From: JAWKUK01 sp041398605
GTDB taxonomy: Bacteria > Planctomycetota > UBA1135 > GCA-002686595
Assembly (NCBI GenBank): GCA_041398605.1
Contig: JAWKUK010000015.1
Span: 62,001 to 126,000 of the forward strand
Length of the DNA stretch: 64,000 nt
Direction of reading: 5' to 3'
Below are positions 17,182 through 26,900 of the stretch, piece by piece. Each line of letters starts with the position of its first letter. The first letter of the stretch is position 1. The position numbers were made by a program, and so were the translations under genes. The notes beneath the pieces are model-generated. The model was given only the letters and a program-made list of their open reading frames with translations. It was not told where the DNA came from and ran no database searches.

Positions 17182-18512
17182 AGGCGGGTCTCCCCGTGCA
17201 CGATCTGACCATCGAGCATGACCGCGTCGACTTCGGTGCCCGGCTCGAACGGATCGCCGGACAGGATCAAGAGGTTGGCGCGCTTGCCCTCGGCCAAAGT
17301 GCCGAGCTCCGCGCCGAGGCCGAGGAAGTCGGCGGCATATTGCGTGACACCGCGCACCGCGGCCTTGCGATCGAGGCCTGCGCCAATGAGAACGCCGACG
17401 TCCTCGAGCCAGCTCTCGAAGCCCGACGCGCTGTCGCTGCGGGGCAGCAGCACGACCTTCGCGCCGGCGCGATCGAACTCGGCGGGCAGGTTGCGCTGAC
17501 GCATCGTGCCTGGGTGCAGCGTGATCTCCGGGTCGATCAGGACGTAGCAGCCCTGCTTGCCGATCTTCTCCTTGACGTAGAAGACGTCGATCTCGCGCGA
17601 GAGGCCGATGCGCAAGCTCCAATCGACGTCCTCCTTACCGAGCGCGTCGATGAAGTGATCGTAGGCCGCGGCGGAGTCGATCGTCACGAGCAGCGGGAGC
17701 TTCTTCTCGACGACCGCGAGCCACGGCGCGGTCTCCTCGTCCGGGGCCGGCGGAACAAACGGCGACTCCTTCTTCTTCGAGGAGCTCGACTTCGACTCCT
17801 CTTTCTTCTCGTCAGCCGCGTCGTCGCCCTTCTTGTCCGAGCTCGACTTGCTGGAGGGCTTGTTCTTCTTCTCCCACTTCTCGCGCTCCTTCTCGACCTT
17901 GTCGCGGTACTTCTCGACCGCTTCAAAGCCCTTCTTGAGGTTGCGCTTGTTCGAAGAGCTCGGGCGCATGACGACCTTCAGGTAGGCGCCATCCTTGACG
18001 ATCATCTCCTCGGACGTCCCGCCCATTGGCCGGACGACGACGGCCTGGCCAGGGATCCCCGTGCCGGCGGGGTAGAGCCCGAGCGTCGTCACACCTGCCT
18101 CGAGCGCAGCGCGATAGCCAGACGGCGGATACAGCTCCGTCGAGGCCTTCACCTGCGCGCGTGAATCGTTGTAGCCGCCACCGGTCATGCCGAAGCGCGA
18201 GTAGGGGTTCACGAGGCCGGGCATGACAAGCTGGTCGTCGTCCAGCTCGAGGACCGGAATGCCGCGCTCGATCGGCAGGTCCTGCCCGATCGTCACGATC
18301 TTCCCGCCGTCGACGAGGATGACGGCGTGCTCGATCTCGGTGCCGTCACCGACGAGGACGCGGCGGGCCTTGATCGCCAGCAGATCCGGCGTTGCGCCGA
18401 TCGCGCCCATGACGGGCGTCGCGGGCGCCGGCCCGCCTGGAACGAGGGCCCCAGGGACGAGCGCCCCAGGGACGAACACCCCTGTCACAAGTGTCAACGT
18501 GGCGAGAATCAT
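17178..18512 (-). CDS. exported amidohydrolase-family protein AH10, metal motif lost, Lys/Ser-rich insert
   Basis: The ATG at 18512 starts a short hydrophobic leader (MILATLTLVTGVFVPGALVP) containing a direct GALVP repeat. The 444-aa product keeps HAVILVDGGKIVTIGQDLPI, LVMPGLVNPYSRFGMTGGGY, AGVTTLGLYPAGTGIPGQAV and GTLAEGKRANLLILSGDPFE. The HxH position reads NPYSR, with no His. Between the G-Q-A-V loop and the next strand is a roughly 100-residue insert: a helix (AVEKYRDKVEKEREKWEKKN) followed by a low-complexity Ser/Lys/Asp/Glu tract (PSSKSSSDKKGDDAADEKKE). The upstream gap to AH9 (121 bases) is the largest in the array, so a second promoter is possible here. Confidence 0.83.
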   Translation of the reverse strand: MILATLTLVTGVFVPGALVPGALVPGGPAPATPVMGAIGATPDLLAIKARRVLVGDGTEIEHAVILVDGGKIVTIGQDLPIERGIPVLELDDDQLVMPGLVNPYSRFGMTGGGYNDSRAQVKASTELYPPSGYRAALEAGVTTLGLYPAGTGIPGQAVVVRPMGGTSEEMIVKDGAYLKVVMRPSSSNKRNLKKGFEAVEKYRDKVEKEREKWEKKNKPSSKSSSDKKGDDAADEKKEESKSSSSKKKESPFVPPAPDEETAPWLAVVEKKLPLLVTIDSAAAYDHFIDALGKEDVDWSLRIGLSREIDVFYVKEKIGKQGCYVLIDPEITLHPGTMRQRNLPAEFDRAGAKVVLLPRSDSASGFESWLEDVGVLIGAGLDRKAAVRGVTQYAADFLGLGAELGTLAEGKRANLLILSGDPFEPGTEVDAVMLDGQIVHGETRL

Positions 18513-18633
18513 CGGAGGGCCTTCACGTGGGAGGTCGGAACCATAGCTGTGCGCGCCACGCCGCAGGGCCGCGACGAAGCGCAATGGGAGTGACGTCGAG
18601 CGGGACGCGCGCGACGAGCGGACCAAGCCACCA

Positions 18634-19929
18634 TCACCAACGCCTCCCGTCGCGACGTGCGTCGTAGCGCAACGCGCCATCGACGAAGACAGAGAAGATG
18701 GTCGTGCGGGGATCGATCGGATCGCCGTTTGCGACGAGGATGTCGGCGTCCTTGCCGACCTCGAGGCTCCCGACGCGGTGCGCGATACCGGCCGTCCGCG
18801 CGGGGACGATCGTCACGCCGCGCAGCCCTTGGCCGCGATCGTTGGACATGCCGAAGCACACTCCCATCGCGGCCTGCGTCGGCAGGTCCTCTTGCGGGAC
18901 GACAGGCGCATCGGTGTTGAAGCCGAGCTCCGTGACGCCGGCCTGCTCCCAGCCCCACGCCGTGCCCTCGATGCGCCCGTCGGTGTCGAAGCGGGGCGGC
19001 GCAGGGATGTAGATCTCGCGCGGCCCGAGGATCACCCCGACGCCGAACTCCTGCGCGAGGGGCGCGGTCCGATAGCTGTCGAACGAGCCGTGGTCGATGT
19101 ACGCCGGGAGGCCGAAGTCCCGCGCGAGCATCGTGATCGTCGTCAGCACCAGGTGGTAGTACTGCGTGTGCGTCGAGACCTGCGTGACGCCCGAGTACAG
19201 GGCGCGGAAGATGTCCAGGTCGAGCGCGCGCTCGGGGCGGGGGCTCGCTCCAGCTTCGAAGTCACGCCACGCGTTGGCATAGGCGCGGCCGCGCTGTAGG
19301 ACGGTCGCGAGGTTCCACGCCATCAGGCCGCGGCGCATGCCGAACGCCCACCGCGTCGGGTTGTCGCCCTGAGCGATCTTGAGCGAGCCAGGATCGCGCA
19401 CCAGCGCCTCTTCGTAGCGCTCGTGCCCGAGCTTCATCAAGACCCCCTGGCCGCCAATGTTGGTGCCGGAGCCAGGGATGTAGAGGATCGTCGTGACGCC
19501 GGCCGCGATCGGACAGGAGAGCGCGCTGTTCGCGGGGATGACCGTAGGCGCGACACGCAGACCGGAGTTGGTCTGCAGCACCATGTCGTTGATGTCGTTC
19601 CTCGCCCCACCGACGTGGCTGTGCAGATCGATGAGGCCCGGGGTCAGCCACGCGTCTCCCAGGTCGATCAGCGGCCAATCCGCGCCCCAATGCGCGGGCG
19701 GCTGGACGTCCCCGGCTGCGCCGATCGCCAAGATCTTGCCGCCCTCGACGAACACGATCGGCGACAGCACGACCCCCGCGCCAGCGTCCGCGCAGGTCAG
19801 CGCCTTCGCCGCGCGCAGCGCGAACCGCGGCGCGCCGTCAGCGACGATCGCGGACGGCTCCTCGGCCCCACCCACTTGGGTGGGCCAGGCAACGGGCGCG
19901 CAGGCGAAGAGTGCGTAGAGGGCCAGCAT
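18634..19929 (-). CDS. exported amidohydrolase AH9, metal site intact
   Basis: The 431-aa protein starts at the ATG at 19929 (hydrophobic leader MLALYALFACAPVAWPTQVG); an in-frame upstream codon at 19986 would overlap AH8. It retains the binuclear-type ligands: LTPGLIDLHSHVGG (HxH), QVSTHTQYYHLV (His), YIDHGSFDSYR (His) and GFNTDAPVVPQEDL (Asp), plus AAGVTTILYIPGSGTNIGGQ and the C-terminal GSLEVGKDADILVANGDPID. This layout is that of imidazolonepropionase-like amidohydrolases, which cleave C-N bonds in cyclic amides or dipeptide-like substrates. Substrate unknown. It is most similar by eye to AH6, AH7 and AH8. Confidence 0.9.
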   Translation of the reverse strand: MLALYALFACAPVAWPTQVGGAEEPSAIVADGAPRFALRAAKALTCADAGAGVVLSPIVFVEGGKILAIGAAGDVQPPAHWGADWPLIDLGDAWLTPGLIDLHSHVGGARNDINDMVLQTNSGLRVAPTVIPANSALSCPIAAGVTTILYIPGSGTNIGGQGVLMKLGHERYEEALVRDPGSLKIAQGDNPTRWAFGMRRGLMAWNLATVLQRGRAYANAWRDFEAGASPRPERALDLDIFRALYSGVTQVSTHTQYYHLVLTTITMLARDFGLPAYIDHGSFDSYRTAPLAQEFGVGVILGPREIYIPAPPRFDTDGRIEGTAWGWEQAGVTELGFNTDAPVVPQEDLPTQAAMGVCFGMSNDRGQGLRGVTIVPARTAGIAHRVGSLEVGKDADILVANGDPIDPRTTIFSVFVDGALRYDARRDGRRW

Positions 19930-19945
19930 GGCGGGGCTCAGGAGA

Positions 19946-21223
19946 TCACCAAAGGCGTCGATCGGCGGCGTTGTACGTGCGCACACCCTTCTGCCAAACC
20001 TGCTTGACCCAGCAGCGCGGGTCAGCCGGGTCGCCGGTGATGCGCAGCAGGTCCGCCGACTTGCCGGCTTCGATGCTGCCGACCTCGGCGTCGAGGCCGA
20101 CCGCCATCGCAGGCACGATCGTCAGGCCCTTCACGGCCTGCATCGACTCGTTCTTGAAGCCGTAGCGCACGCCCATCGCGGCTTGCAGCGGCAGCTCCTC
20201 TTGCGGGATGACCGGCGAGTCCGTGTTGAAGCCGATGAGCTCGACGCCCTGCTCTTGGTAGCCCGCCGCGCAGCCCTGGATACGCTCCGGGTTCGAGCCG
20301 CTCCAACGGACCATGTTGGCCTCAGGGACGTCGATCGCGCGCGGGCCGAGGATCGCGAAGATCCCGCGCTCCTTCACCAGCTTGCCGGTGCGCCAGCCGT
20401 CGAACGTTCCGTGGTCGATGAACACGGGGATCCCGAGCGCATCGTGGATCGTGGTCAACGTCTGCAGCACGACCTGGTAGATCTGCGTGTGTGTCGAGAC
20501 CTGAGCCTCGTTCTTGCGCAGCGCGCGGAAGATCTCCCACTGGGGGTCCTTCACCGGCGCGTCGCCGCCCTTGGCCTCGAACTGCTCCCACGCCTTCGCG
20601 TAGGTGATGCCGCGCACGAACGTGTCGCGCGTGTTCCAGTTCATCAGCGAGCGGTTCGGGCGGAGCATCCAGCGCTCTGGGTTGCCCGCTTGCGCGAGCT
20701 TGAGCGAGCCAGGGTTGCGGACCTCAGCGTCTTCGTAGTGGTCGAAGCCCGAGCGCAAGAGCACGCCCTGGCCGCCGACGTTCGTACCCGACCCCGGGAT
20801 GTAGAGGACGGTCGTGACCCCCGCTGCCATCCCGACGTCGAGCGCCTCGTTGCCCGCGATCACGTCCGACGACGCGCGCAACCCAGGGTTCGTCAAGTAG
20901 ACCGTGTCGTTCAGGCCAAACGCGCCCGCGATGTGGCAGTGCAGCTCGACGATGCCCGGCATGAGCCAGTCGTCACCCATGTCCTCGACCACCGCGCCAG
21001 CCGGAACGGCGAGCTCGGCGCGTCGCCCGACGGCGACGATGCGCCCGTCCTTGACGATCACCGCACCCTGGTCGATGAAGCCCGGCCCGCGCCATTCGGC
21101 GGTCAGGACCTTCGCCGCCGCGAGGTACAGCGTCGGCCCGCCCGGCTCACCGGGGACAGACGACGCGACCTCGCCGTGCGGCGTGGCAGACAGGAGCGCA
21201 AAGAGTGCGAGAGAGGTCAACAT
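19946..21223 (-). CDS. exported amidohydrolase AH8, metal site intact
   Basis: The 425-aa protein begins with a short secretion signal (MLTSLALFALLSATPHGEVA). Metal ligands are present: LMPGIVELHCHIAG (HxH), QVSTHTQIYQVVLQ, VFIDHGTFDGWR and GFNTDSPVIPQEELPLQAAM. Family loops AAGVTTVLYIPGSGTNVGGQ and GSIEAGKSADLLRITGDPAD are intact. The stop lies 16 bases ahead of the AH9 start and the start lies 9 bases after AH7, so it is in the same transcript. The shared loops with AH6 suggest they arose by tandem duplication and bind related substrates. Confidence 0.9.
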   Translation of the reverse strand: MLTSLALFALLSATPHGEVASSVPGEPGGPTLYLAAAKVLTAEWRGPGFIDQGAVIVKDGRIVAVGRRAELAVPAGAVVEDMGDDWLMPGIVELHCHIAGAFGLNDTVYLTNPGLRASSDVIAGNEALDVGMAAGVTTVLYIPGSGTNVGGQGVLLRSGFDHYEDAEVRNPGSLKLAQAGNPERWMLRPNRSLMNWNTRDTFVRGITYAKAWEQFEAKGGDAPVKDPQWEIFRALRKNEAQVSTHTQIYQVVLQTLTTIHDALGIPVFIDHGTFDGWRTGKLVKERGIFAILGPRAIDVPEANMVRWSGSNPERIQGCAAGYQEQGVELIGFNTDSPVIPQEELPLQAAMGVRYGFKNESMQAVKGLTIVPAMAVGLDAEVGSIEAGKSADLLRITGDPADPRCWVKQVWQKGVRTYNAADRRLW

Positions 21224-21232
21224 GGGTGTCGC

Positions 21233-22603
21233 TCAGAACCGGCGTCGATCGACGGCGGTGTCATAGATCACGCGTCCGCGCATGAGCACGAGCTCGACGG
21301 ACGCGCGTGGATCGTTCGGGTCGCCCTTGGTCGCGATCAGGTCCGCGTCCTTGCCGGGCTCGATGCTCCCGACTCGCTTGTCGATGCCCGCCGCGATCGC
21401 AGGCACGATCGTGACGCCGCGCACGGCCGCGCCGTCGTCGTTGTTGAAGCCATAGCGCACGCCCATCGCAGCCTGCAGCGACAGCTCTTCTTGACCCGGG
21501 CCGTTGGAGCTCGGCGGGCCGACGGCGTCGGTGTTGAATCCGACCATCCGGTGCCCTGCAGCCTGATAGCGCTCGGCGACGCCATACAGCGCGCCGTCCT
21601 GGTCGATCGTGAAGCCAGGGCGGTTGTACGGCACCGAGATCTGGCGCGGCCCGAGGATCGCGATGATGCCGAGCTCGGCAGCGCGGCCAGCGACGCGATA
21701 GCCGTCGAATGTGCCGTGGTCGATGAACACCGGCAGCTTGAACTCCTCGGCCACCAGTGACAGCGTCATGCCGACGACCTGCGCCATCTGTGTGTGCGTC
21801 GAGACCTGCGCCTCGCGCTTCAGGAGGCTGATGAAGACGTCGAATTGGAGGTCGCGCTCGGGCTTCGGCGCGCCGCCCAGCTCGTGCGCGAGCCAGCGCT
21901 TCGCGTAGGCCACGCCCCGCCGGAACGTATCGCGCGTGTTCCAGTTCATCAGCGAGCGCTGGGGGAACCAAGGGCCGCGGCGCTCCGGGTTCCCCGCTTG
22001 CGCGAGCTTCAGCGAACCCGGGTCACGCACGAGCATGTCCTCGTACGTCGCCCCACCGGTGCGCAGGATCACGCCTGCGCCGCCCATGTTGGTCGCGGAG
22101 CCAGGGATGTGCAGCACCGTCGTCACGCCGCCGGCCACCGCGTCCTGCATGTGCACGTAGCCGGGCACGACGCCGACCGACGCGCGCATCCCCGGATTGG
22201 TCAAGAAGACCGTCTCCGAGAGGTCGTTCAGCCCCATCGCCACGTGGCTGTGCAAGTCGATCATCCCGGGCGACAGCCAAAGGTCGCCGAGGTCGCGGAC
22301 GTCGTAGCCCGCGGGGATCTGCACCTCGTCGCGGTCACCGAGCGCGACGATGACGCCGTCGCGCACGAGCACGACCGCGTTGTCGACCGCCATCGGTCCC
22401 TCGAGCGAGCACACGAGCACTTTGGCCGCGAGCAGCGCGAGGCCCGGCTCGACCTTTGTCGCTGCCGCACCCTTCGACGCCGCTCGAGCCGCGACGCCGT
22501 CCGACGCGCCGCCGAGCCCCGCCGCGCGTTCGCCGAGACCCGCCGCGCGTTCGCCAGGCCCGGACAGCGCGATGAGCGCAAAAGCGATGCTCAGGCCTAC
22601 CAT
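21233..22603 (-). CDS. exported amidohydrolase AH7, metal site intact
   Basis: The 456-aa product has the leader MVGLSIAFALIALSGPGERA followed by a direct repeat (GERAAGL twice). Ligands: LSPGMIDLHSHVAMGLNDLS (HxH), QVSTHTQMAQVVGM, VFIDHGTFDGYR and GFNTDAVGPPSSN. It differs from AH6, AH8 and AH9 after the catalytic Asp: where they have NTDSPVIPQEEL or NTDAPVVPQEDL, AH7 has NTDAVGPPSSNGPGQEEL, a six-residue insertion at the rim of the active site. This may change substrate size. Its start overlaps the AH6 stop by seven bases (22597-22603). Confidence 0.9.
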   Translation of the reverse strand: MVGLSIAFALIALSGPGERAAGLGERAAGLGGASDGVAARAASKGAAATKVEPGLALLAAKVLVCSLEGPMAVDNAVVLVRDGVIVALGDRDEVQIPAGYDVRDLGDLWLSPGMIDLHSHVAMGLNDLSETVFLTNPGMRASVGVVPGYVHMQDAVAGGVTTVLHIPGSATNMGGAGVILRTGGATYEDMLVRDPGSLKLAQAGNPERRGPWFPQRSLMNWNTRDTFRRGVAYAKRWLAHELGGAPKPERDLQFDVFISLLKREAQVSTHTQMAQVVGMTLSLVAEEFKLPVFIDHGTFDGYRVAGRAAELGIIAILGPRQISVPYNRPGFTIDQDGALYGVAERYQAAGHRMVGFNTDAVGPPSSNGPGQEELSLQAAMGVRYGFNNDDGAAVRGVTIVPAIAAGIDKRVGSIEPGKDADLIATKGDPNDPRASVELVLMRGRVIYDTAVDRRRF

Positions 22604-23940
22604 CGACGCAGCTCCCGCGAATCGTCGTAGACGCGCTCGCCGTCCTGGAACGTGATCGAGATCGTGGTGCGCGGGTCCGCCGGGTCCCCATCACACACGA
22701 TGAAGTCGGCGTCCTTGCCCGCCTCGAGGCTCCCGAGCCGGTCGCCGAGCCCAGCGGTCTTCGCAGGCACGATCGTCAGCCCGCGCACGTGGTCGACGTT
22801 CCTCGTATCGAAGCCATAACGCGAGGCCATCGCGGCCTGCAGCGGCAGCTCCTCTTGGGGGATCACGGGGGAGTCCGTGTTGAAGCCGATCTGGCCGTGG
22901 CCGGCGGCTTGGTAGCGCTCGGCCATGCCGTAGATGCGCCCGTCGTTGTCGTTGACGATGAACATCCCGGGCCGATACTCGATGTTCAAGCTGACCGAGA
23001 CGGCCCGCGGTCCGAGGATCGCCGGCACGCCAGCGTCCCAGGCCTTCTGCGCGACCCGCCAGCCGTCGAACGAGCCGTGGTCGATGTAGACGTCGAGCCC
23101 GAGCTGCTCGCGCACCATCGTCACGGTCTGCAAGACGACCTGGTAGATCTGCGTGTGCGTCGAGACCTGCGTCCGCTTGGCCGCGAGGTCGCGGAAGACC
23201 TCCCACTGCGGGTCCTTCGCCGCGAGCTCGCCGCGCGCGAAGCTCGCGGCGTAGGCGAGCCCGTGCACAAACGTCGCGCGAGTGTTCCAGTTCATCAAGG
23301 CGCGCCCGACCCCCATGAGGAAGCTCTCGGGGTTGCCGGCCTGCGCGAGCTTCAACGAGCCGGGGTTGCGCAGCTCCATGCGCGCATAGTCCTCGTGCCC
23401 GGTCTTGAGCAGCACGCCCTGGCCACCGATGTTCGTGCCCGAACCCGGGATGTACAGCACGCCCGTGACGCCGGCAGCGACGGCGCGCCGGAAGTCGCCG
23501 TTGCCCGGGACGACGCTCGTCGACGCGCGTAGGCCCGGGTTCGTGAGGTACACCATGTCGTTCAAGTCGTTCACGAAGAACGACTTTGCCGCGACGTGGC
23601 AGTGCAGATCGATCATCCCGGGGGCGATCCAGCGCTCGCCCAGGTCGAGCACTTCATAACCCTCGGGAATCTCCACGTCCGCGGCGCGCCCGATCCGCTC
23701 GATGCGCCCGTTGCGCACGAGCATCACCGCGTCGTCGATCACTTGCTGGCCCTCGAAGGGCAGCGCCAGCGCCTTCGCCGAGCGCACGGCGAGGCCGCGC
23801 GGCGCCCCCACAGCCCCCGCGTCCGCGCGCTCCACCGCCGCCGCGCCCGTCGCCGTCGCGCCCGACGGCGCAGACAGCGACGCAGCCGCGTCGGAGCAGA
23901 GCGCAGCGAGCGCAAAGACCAGGGAGGCGCCAGCGATCAT
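22597..23940 (-). CDS. exported amidohydrolase AH6, metal site intact
   Basis: The ATG at 23940 overlaps the AH5 stop by one base (TGATG) and opens a signal peptide (MIAGASLVFALAALCSDAAA). The 447-aa protein has the full ligand set: IAPGMIDLHCHVAAKSFFVN (HxH), QVSTHTQIYQVVLQ, YIDHGSFDGWR and GFNTDSPVIPQEELPLQAAM. The loop AAGVTGVLYIPGSGTNIGGQ and the terminal GSLEAGKDADFIVCDGDPAD are conserved. Compared with AH8 it has a four-residue longer loop after HxH. Its probable role is hydrolysis of an amide or cyclic amide outside the cytoplasm; the substrate is not inferable. Confidence 0.9.
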   Translation of the reverse strand: MIAGASLVFALAALCSDAAASLSAPSGATATGAAAVERADAGAVGAPRGLAVRSAKALALPFEGQQVIDDAVMLVRNGRIERIGRAADVEIPEGYEVLDLGERWIAPGMIDLHCHVAAKSFFVNDLNDMVYLTNPGLRASTSVVPGNGDFRRAVAAGVTGVLYIPGSGTNIGGQGVLLKTGHEDYARMELRNPGSLKLAQAGNPESFLMGVGRALMNWNTRATFVHGLAYAASFARGELAAKDPQWEVFRDLAAKRTQVSTHTQIYQVVLQTVTMVREQLGLDVYIDHGSFDGWRVAQKAWDAGVPAILGPRAVSVSLNIEYRPGMFIVNDNDGRIYGMAERYQAAGHGQIGFNTDSPVIPQEELPLQAAMASRYGFDTRNVDHVRGLTIVPAKTAGLGDRLGSLEAGKDADFIVCDGDPADPRTTISITFQDGERVYDDSRELRRW

Positions 23941-26900
23941 CAGCGGATCTCCTCGCCGTTCACCCAAACGCGCTGCACCGTCGTGGCGAGCTCGTAGGGG
24001 CTGCCGTCCAAGAGGAGGACGTCCGCGTCGAGGCCCGTCGTGAGCATCCCGACGTGGCCCTGCAGGCCCAGCATCTTGGCGGCGCCGGAGGTCAGCGCGA
24101 TGAGGGCAGCCTGGGGGCTGAGCCCATCGACGACCGCGCGCAACGCAAACGTCCCGAGCTCCGCTGCGCCCTCTTCCGCCGCGCTATGGAACGCGATCGG
24201 GAGGCCGACGCTCGCGAGCTCCGCGTAGCGGTTCACGCTGCGCGTCGCGGAGAGGTTGCGCGTGATCTGACGGGACGGAAGGACACCCGCGACTCGACCG
24301 CGCAGGCGACCCGCGAGGGCCTCTGCGCCGTCCGCGCCGACGAGCACGGGCTTGATCCCCGCGGCCTCGAAGGCGTCGACACACGCCAGGATCTGATCCG
24401 CGCGCTCGACCTCGACCAGCACCGCGGCTTGGCGGCCCATGGCCCGTCGGAGGATCTCGAGGTCAGGGTCGACGCTCGGGGCCTTCGGCTTGCCCTTCGG
24501 CTCCTTCGCGGCCTCGGCCTTCGCCGTCACCAAGGCCGGGCGTCGCGCCACCTTGTACTCGGTCGAGGTCTGCTTGACGTCGAGCGTCCCGACGACGACG
24601 TCGCCGAGGGAGATCTCGCCGCGGAGAGACACCTCGATCGGCGCCTCTTCCTCCTTCTTGTCGTCCTTCTTGTCGTCCTTCTTGTCGTCCTTCTTGTCAT
24701 CGCCGGCGGGCTCGTCGAAGGCCGCCGCCATGCCGCTGCCCGACTTCTCCGCAGGCTTGTCGCCTTCCGCGGGCTTCTCGTCGGACTTCGAGCCCTTCTT
24801 CGCCTTCTTCTCGTCCTTCGGATCGTTCGAGAAGAACTGCGCCAGCTTCATCGAGTACGTGCGGTCGATGCTCTCGGCGGTCAGCGTGATGTCGTAGCCG
24901 TCGCGGCGACCGGTGACGGGCAGCACGTCGGGGTGGTGCACCGTGCGTACGAAGCCCTCGATCGCGCCGTCCGTGTGCTCGAGGAGCTGGAAGCGCACCG
25001 GCTGGTCGACGTCACCTGCGCGCGTGGAGCCCTCGAAGACGCCGGTGACGGGCCGCGCGGCCTCACGCTCGCCCTTCTTCTTCTTGTCCTTCTTCTCGTC
25101 GGACTTCTCATCGTCCGCGCCGGCCTTCGCCTCGTCCTTCGACTCGGCTTCGTCGCCAGCATCGTCTGCTTCGTCGGCAGGGGGCGTCCACTTCGCGAGG
25201 TCCGCGTTGTACTTGTCCCACTTCTCCTTGTATTCGACCGCCTTCGCGAGGGTCTGCCGCACAGCGTTCCCCGACTCCGCGATGATGTCCTCGTTCCACG
25301 ACATGCGCACAGCGGCGGCGCCGTCGACGACGAGCCCCTCGAAGGTCGAGGCCGCCGGCTTGTAGGCGACCGTCGGCGTCGTCGCGCCAGAGATGTTGCG
25401 CGAGCCCAAGTGCACCGTCGTGACCCCGTGCTGCGCGACCTTGCGGTCGACGCGGTCGCCGGGCGTCAGGATGCGCGTGTTGTCCGCGCGGCTGGAGAAC
25501 GGGCGCGAGGAGCCCTCGAGCCCGAGGAACCCGAGCGCGTCGATCATGCCTGGCATCGCGGCCGCGCCGCTGACGACGACCGCGCCGGCGGGGCGGCCGA
25601 CGCGCGTCCCGACCTCGAGGATCTTGCCGTCGCGCATCAAGAGCTCGCCCGGCGCGAGCACGTGCCCGTCGCCGAGGTGCAGCTCACCGACCGACAGGAC
25701 GGTGGCGGGGACGACCCGAGCCGAGCTCGCGTCGCGCCCCGCGCGCTCGGCGCGGAAGGCGGCCAGCCGCTCCGCGTCGCTGCGCGCGTTCCAGGCCTCA
25801 GCGCCGTCGATCCACGTCGCGATCGGCACGGTGCCCGCGGTCATCGGCGCGCCCGAGAGCACGACGAGGTCCGCGTCCTTGCCCGGCGCGAGGCTGCCGA
25901 CACGATCGGCGACGCCGAGCGCCTCCGCGGCGCTGAGCGTGATCGCCCGCAGCGCGGCAGTGGTCGAGAGACCGCCGCGCATGGCCAGCGCGGCAGCGAA
26001 CAGCAAGTCGTCGCTCCCCGCGCTCGACGGCGCCGCGACCGCGACTTTGACGCCCGCAGCGGCCAGCGCTGCGACGAGGCCGCTCTCCGGCCACTCAGAG
26101 TCCAGGTCCTTGCCCTGGTCTGCGCCGCCGGCGTAGCCCGGTCGCACGATCACGGGCACGCCCGCGGCCGCGATCTCCGCTGCGAGCTCGCGAGCGCCGC
26201 TGGCGCCGTCGAGCACGAGGGGCAGCTTGTGTTCGCGGCAGAAGTCGAGCAGCGCGTGGACCTCGCCGATGGACTCGGCGCCCATGCGCCACGTCGCGCC
26301 GGCCTTCAGCGCCGCCGCGAGCTCGCGCCCGACGACTGCGCTGTACTCGATGTCGAGCGACGTGTCCCCCGCCGCGAGACGCAGGAGCTCATCGAGCGCC
26401 ATCACGGCGCCCATCGTCGTGCGCGGCAGCTGCGGACGCTCGACGCCGAGGCCGACGTCGACGGTCGCGGGCAGCTGGGGCTCCCAATAGCCCGGGGTCT
26501 GGCGCGCCTCTCTGGAGATGGAGCCGTGCAGGATCCCGCTCTCCTTGACGATGCGCCCGGCGCCTTCACCGGCGCTCTTGACCACGGCGCCCTGGCCCGC
26601 GATCAATCGCCCGCGCGCCGGCGCCATGTAGAGGGTCGTCACGCCGCCCGTCACTGCGCCGTAGAGCGTGGTGTACGGGTCGAAGTTGTCGACCGCGCGG
26701 ACGCCCGGGTCCGCGGTGCGGCCCGAGGCGAGCTGCGAGCCGTAGCGGCTGTCGGCCGCGACGAAACCCGGGACGACGACGGCGAACTCGCCGTAGTCCA
26801 CCGTGCGCGCGCCCGGGGGCACGACGACGTCCGAGGTGCGGCCCACGGCGACGATCTTGCCGTCGCGCGTGAGGACCGTGGCCCCGCCTTCGATGACCTC

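Noticed and set aside
24651..24702. 12-bp repeats as a CRISPR array
   Set aside because: The units are contiguous without spacers and lie in a coding frame.
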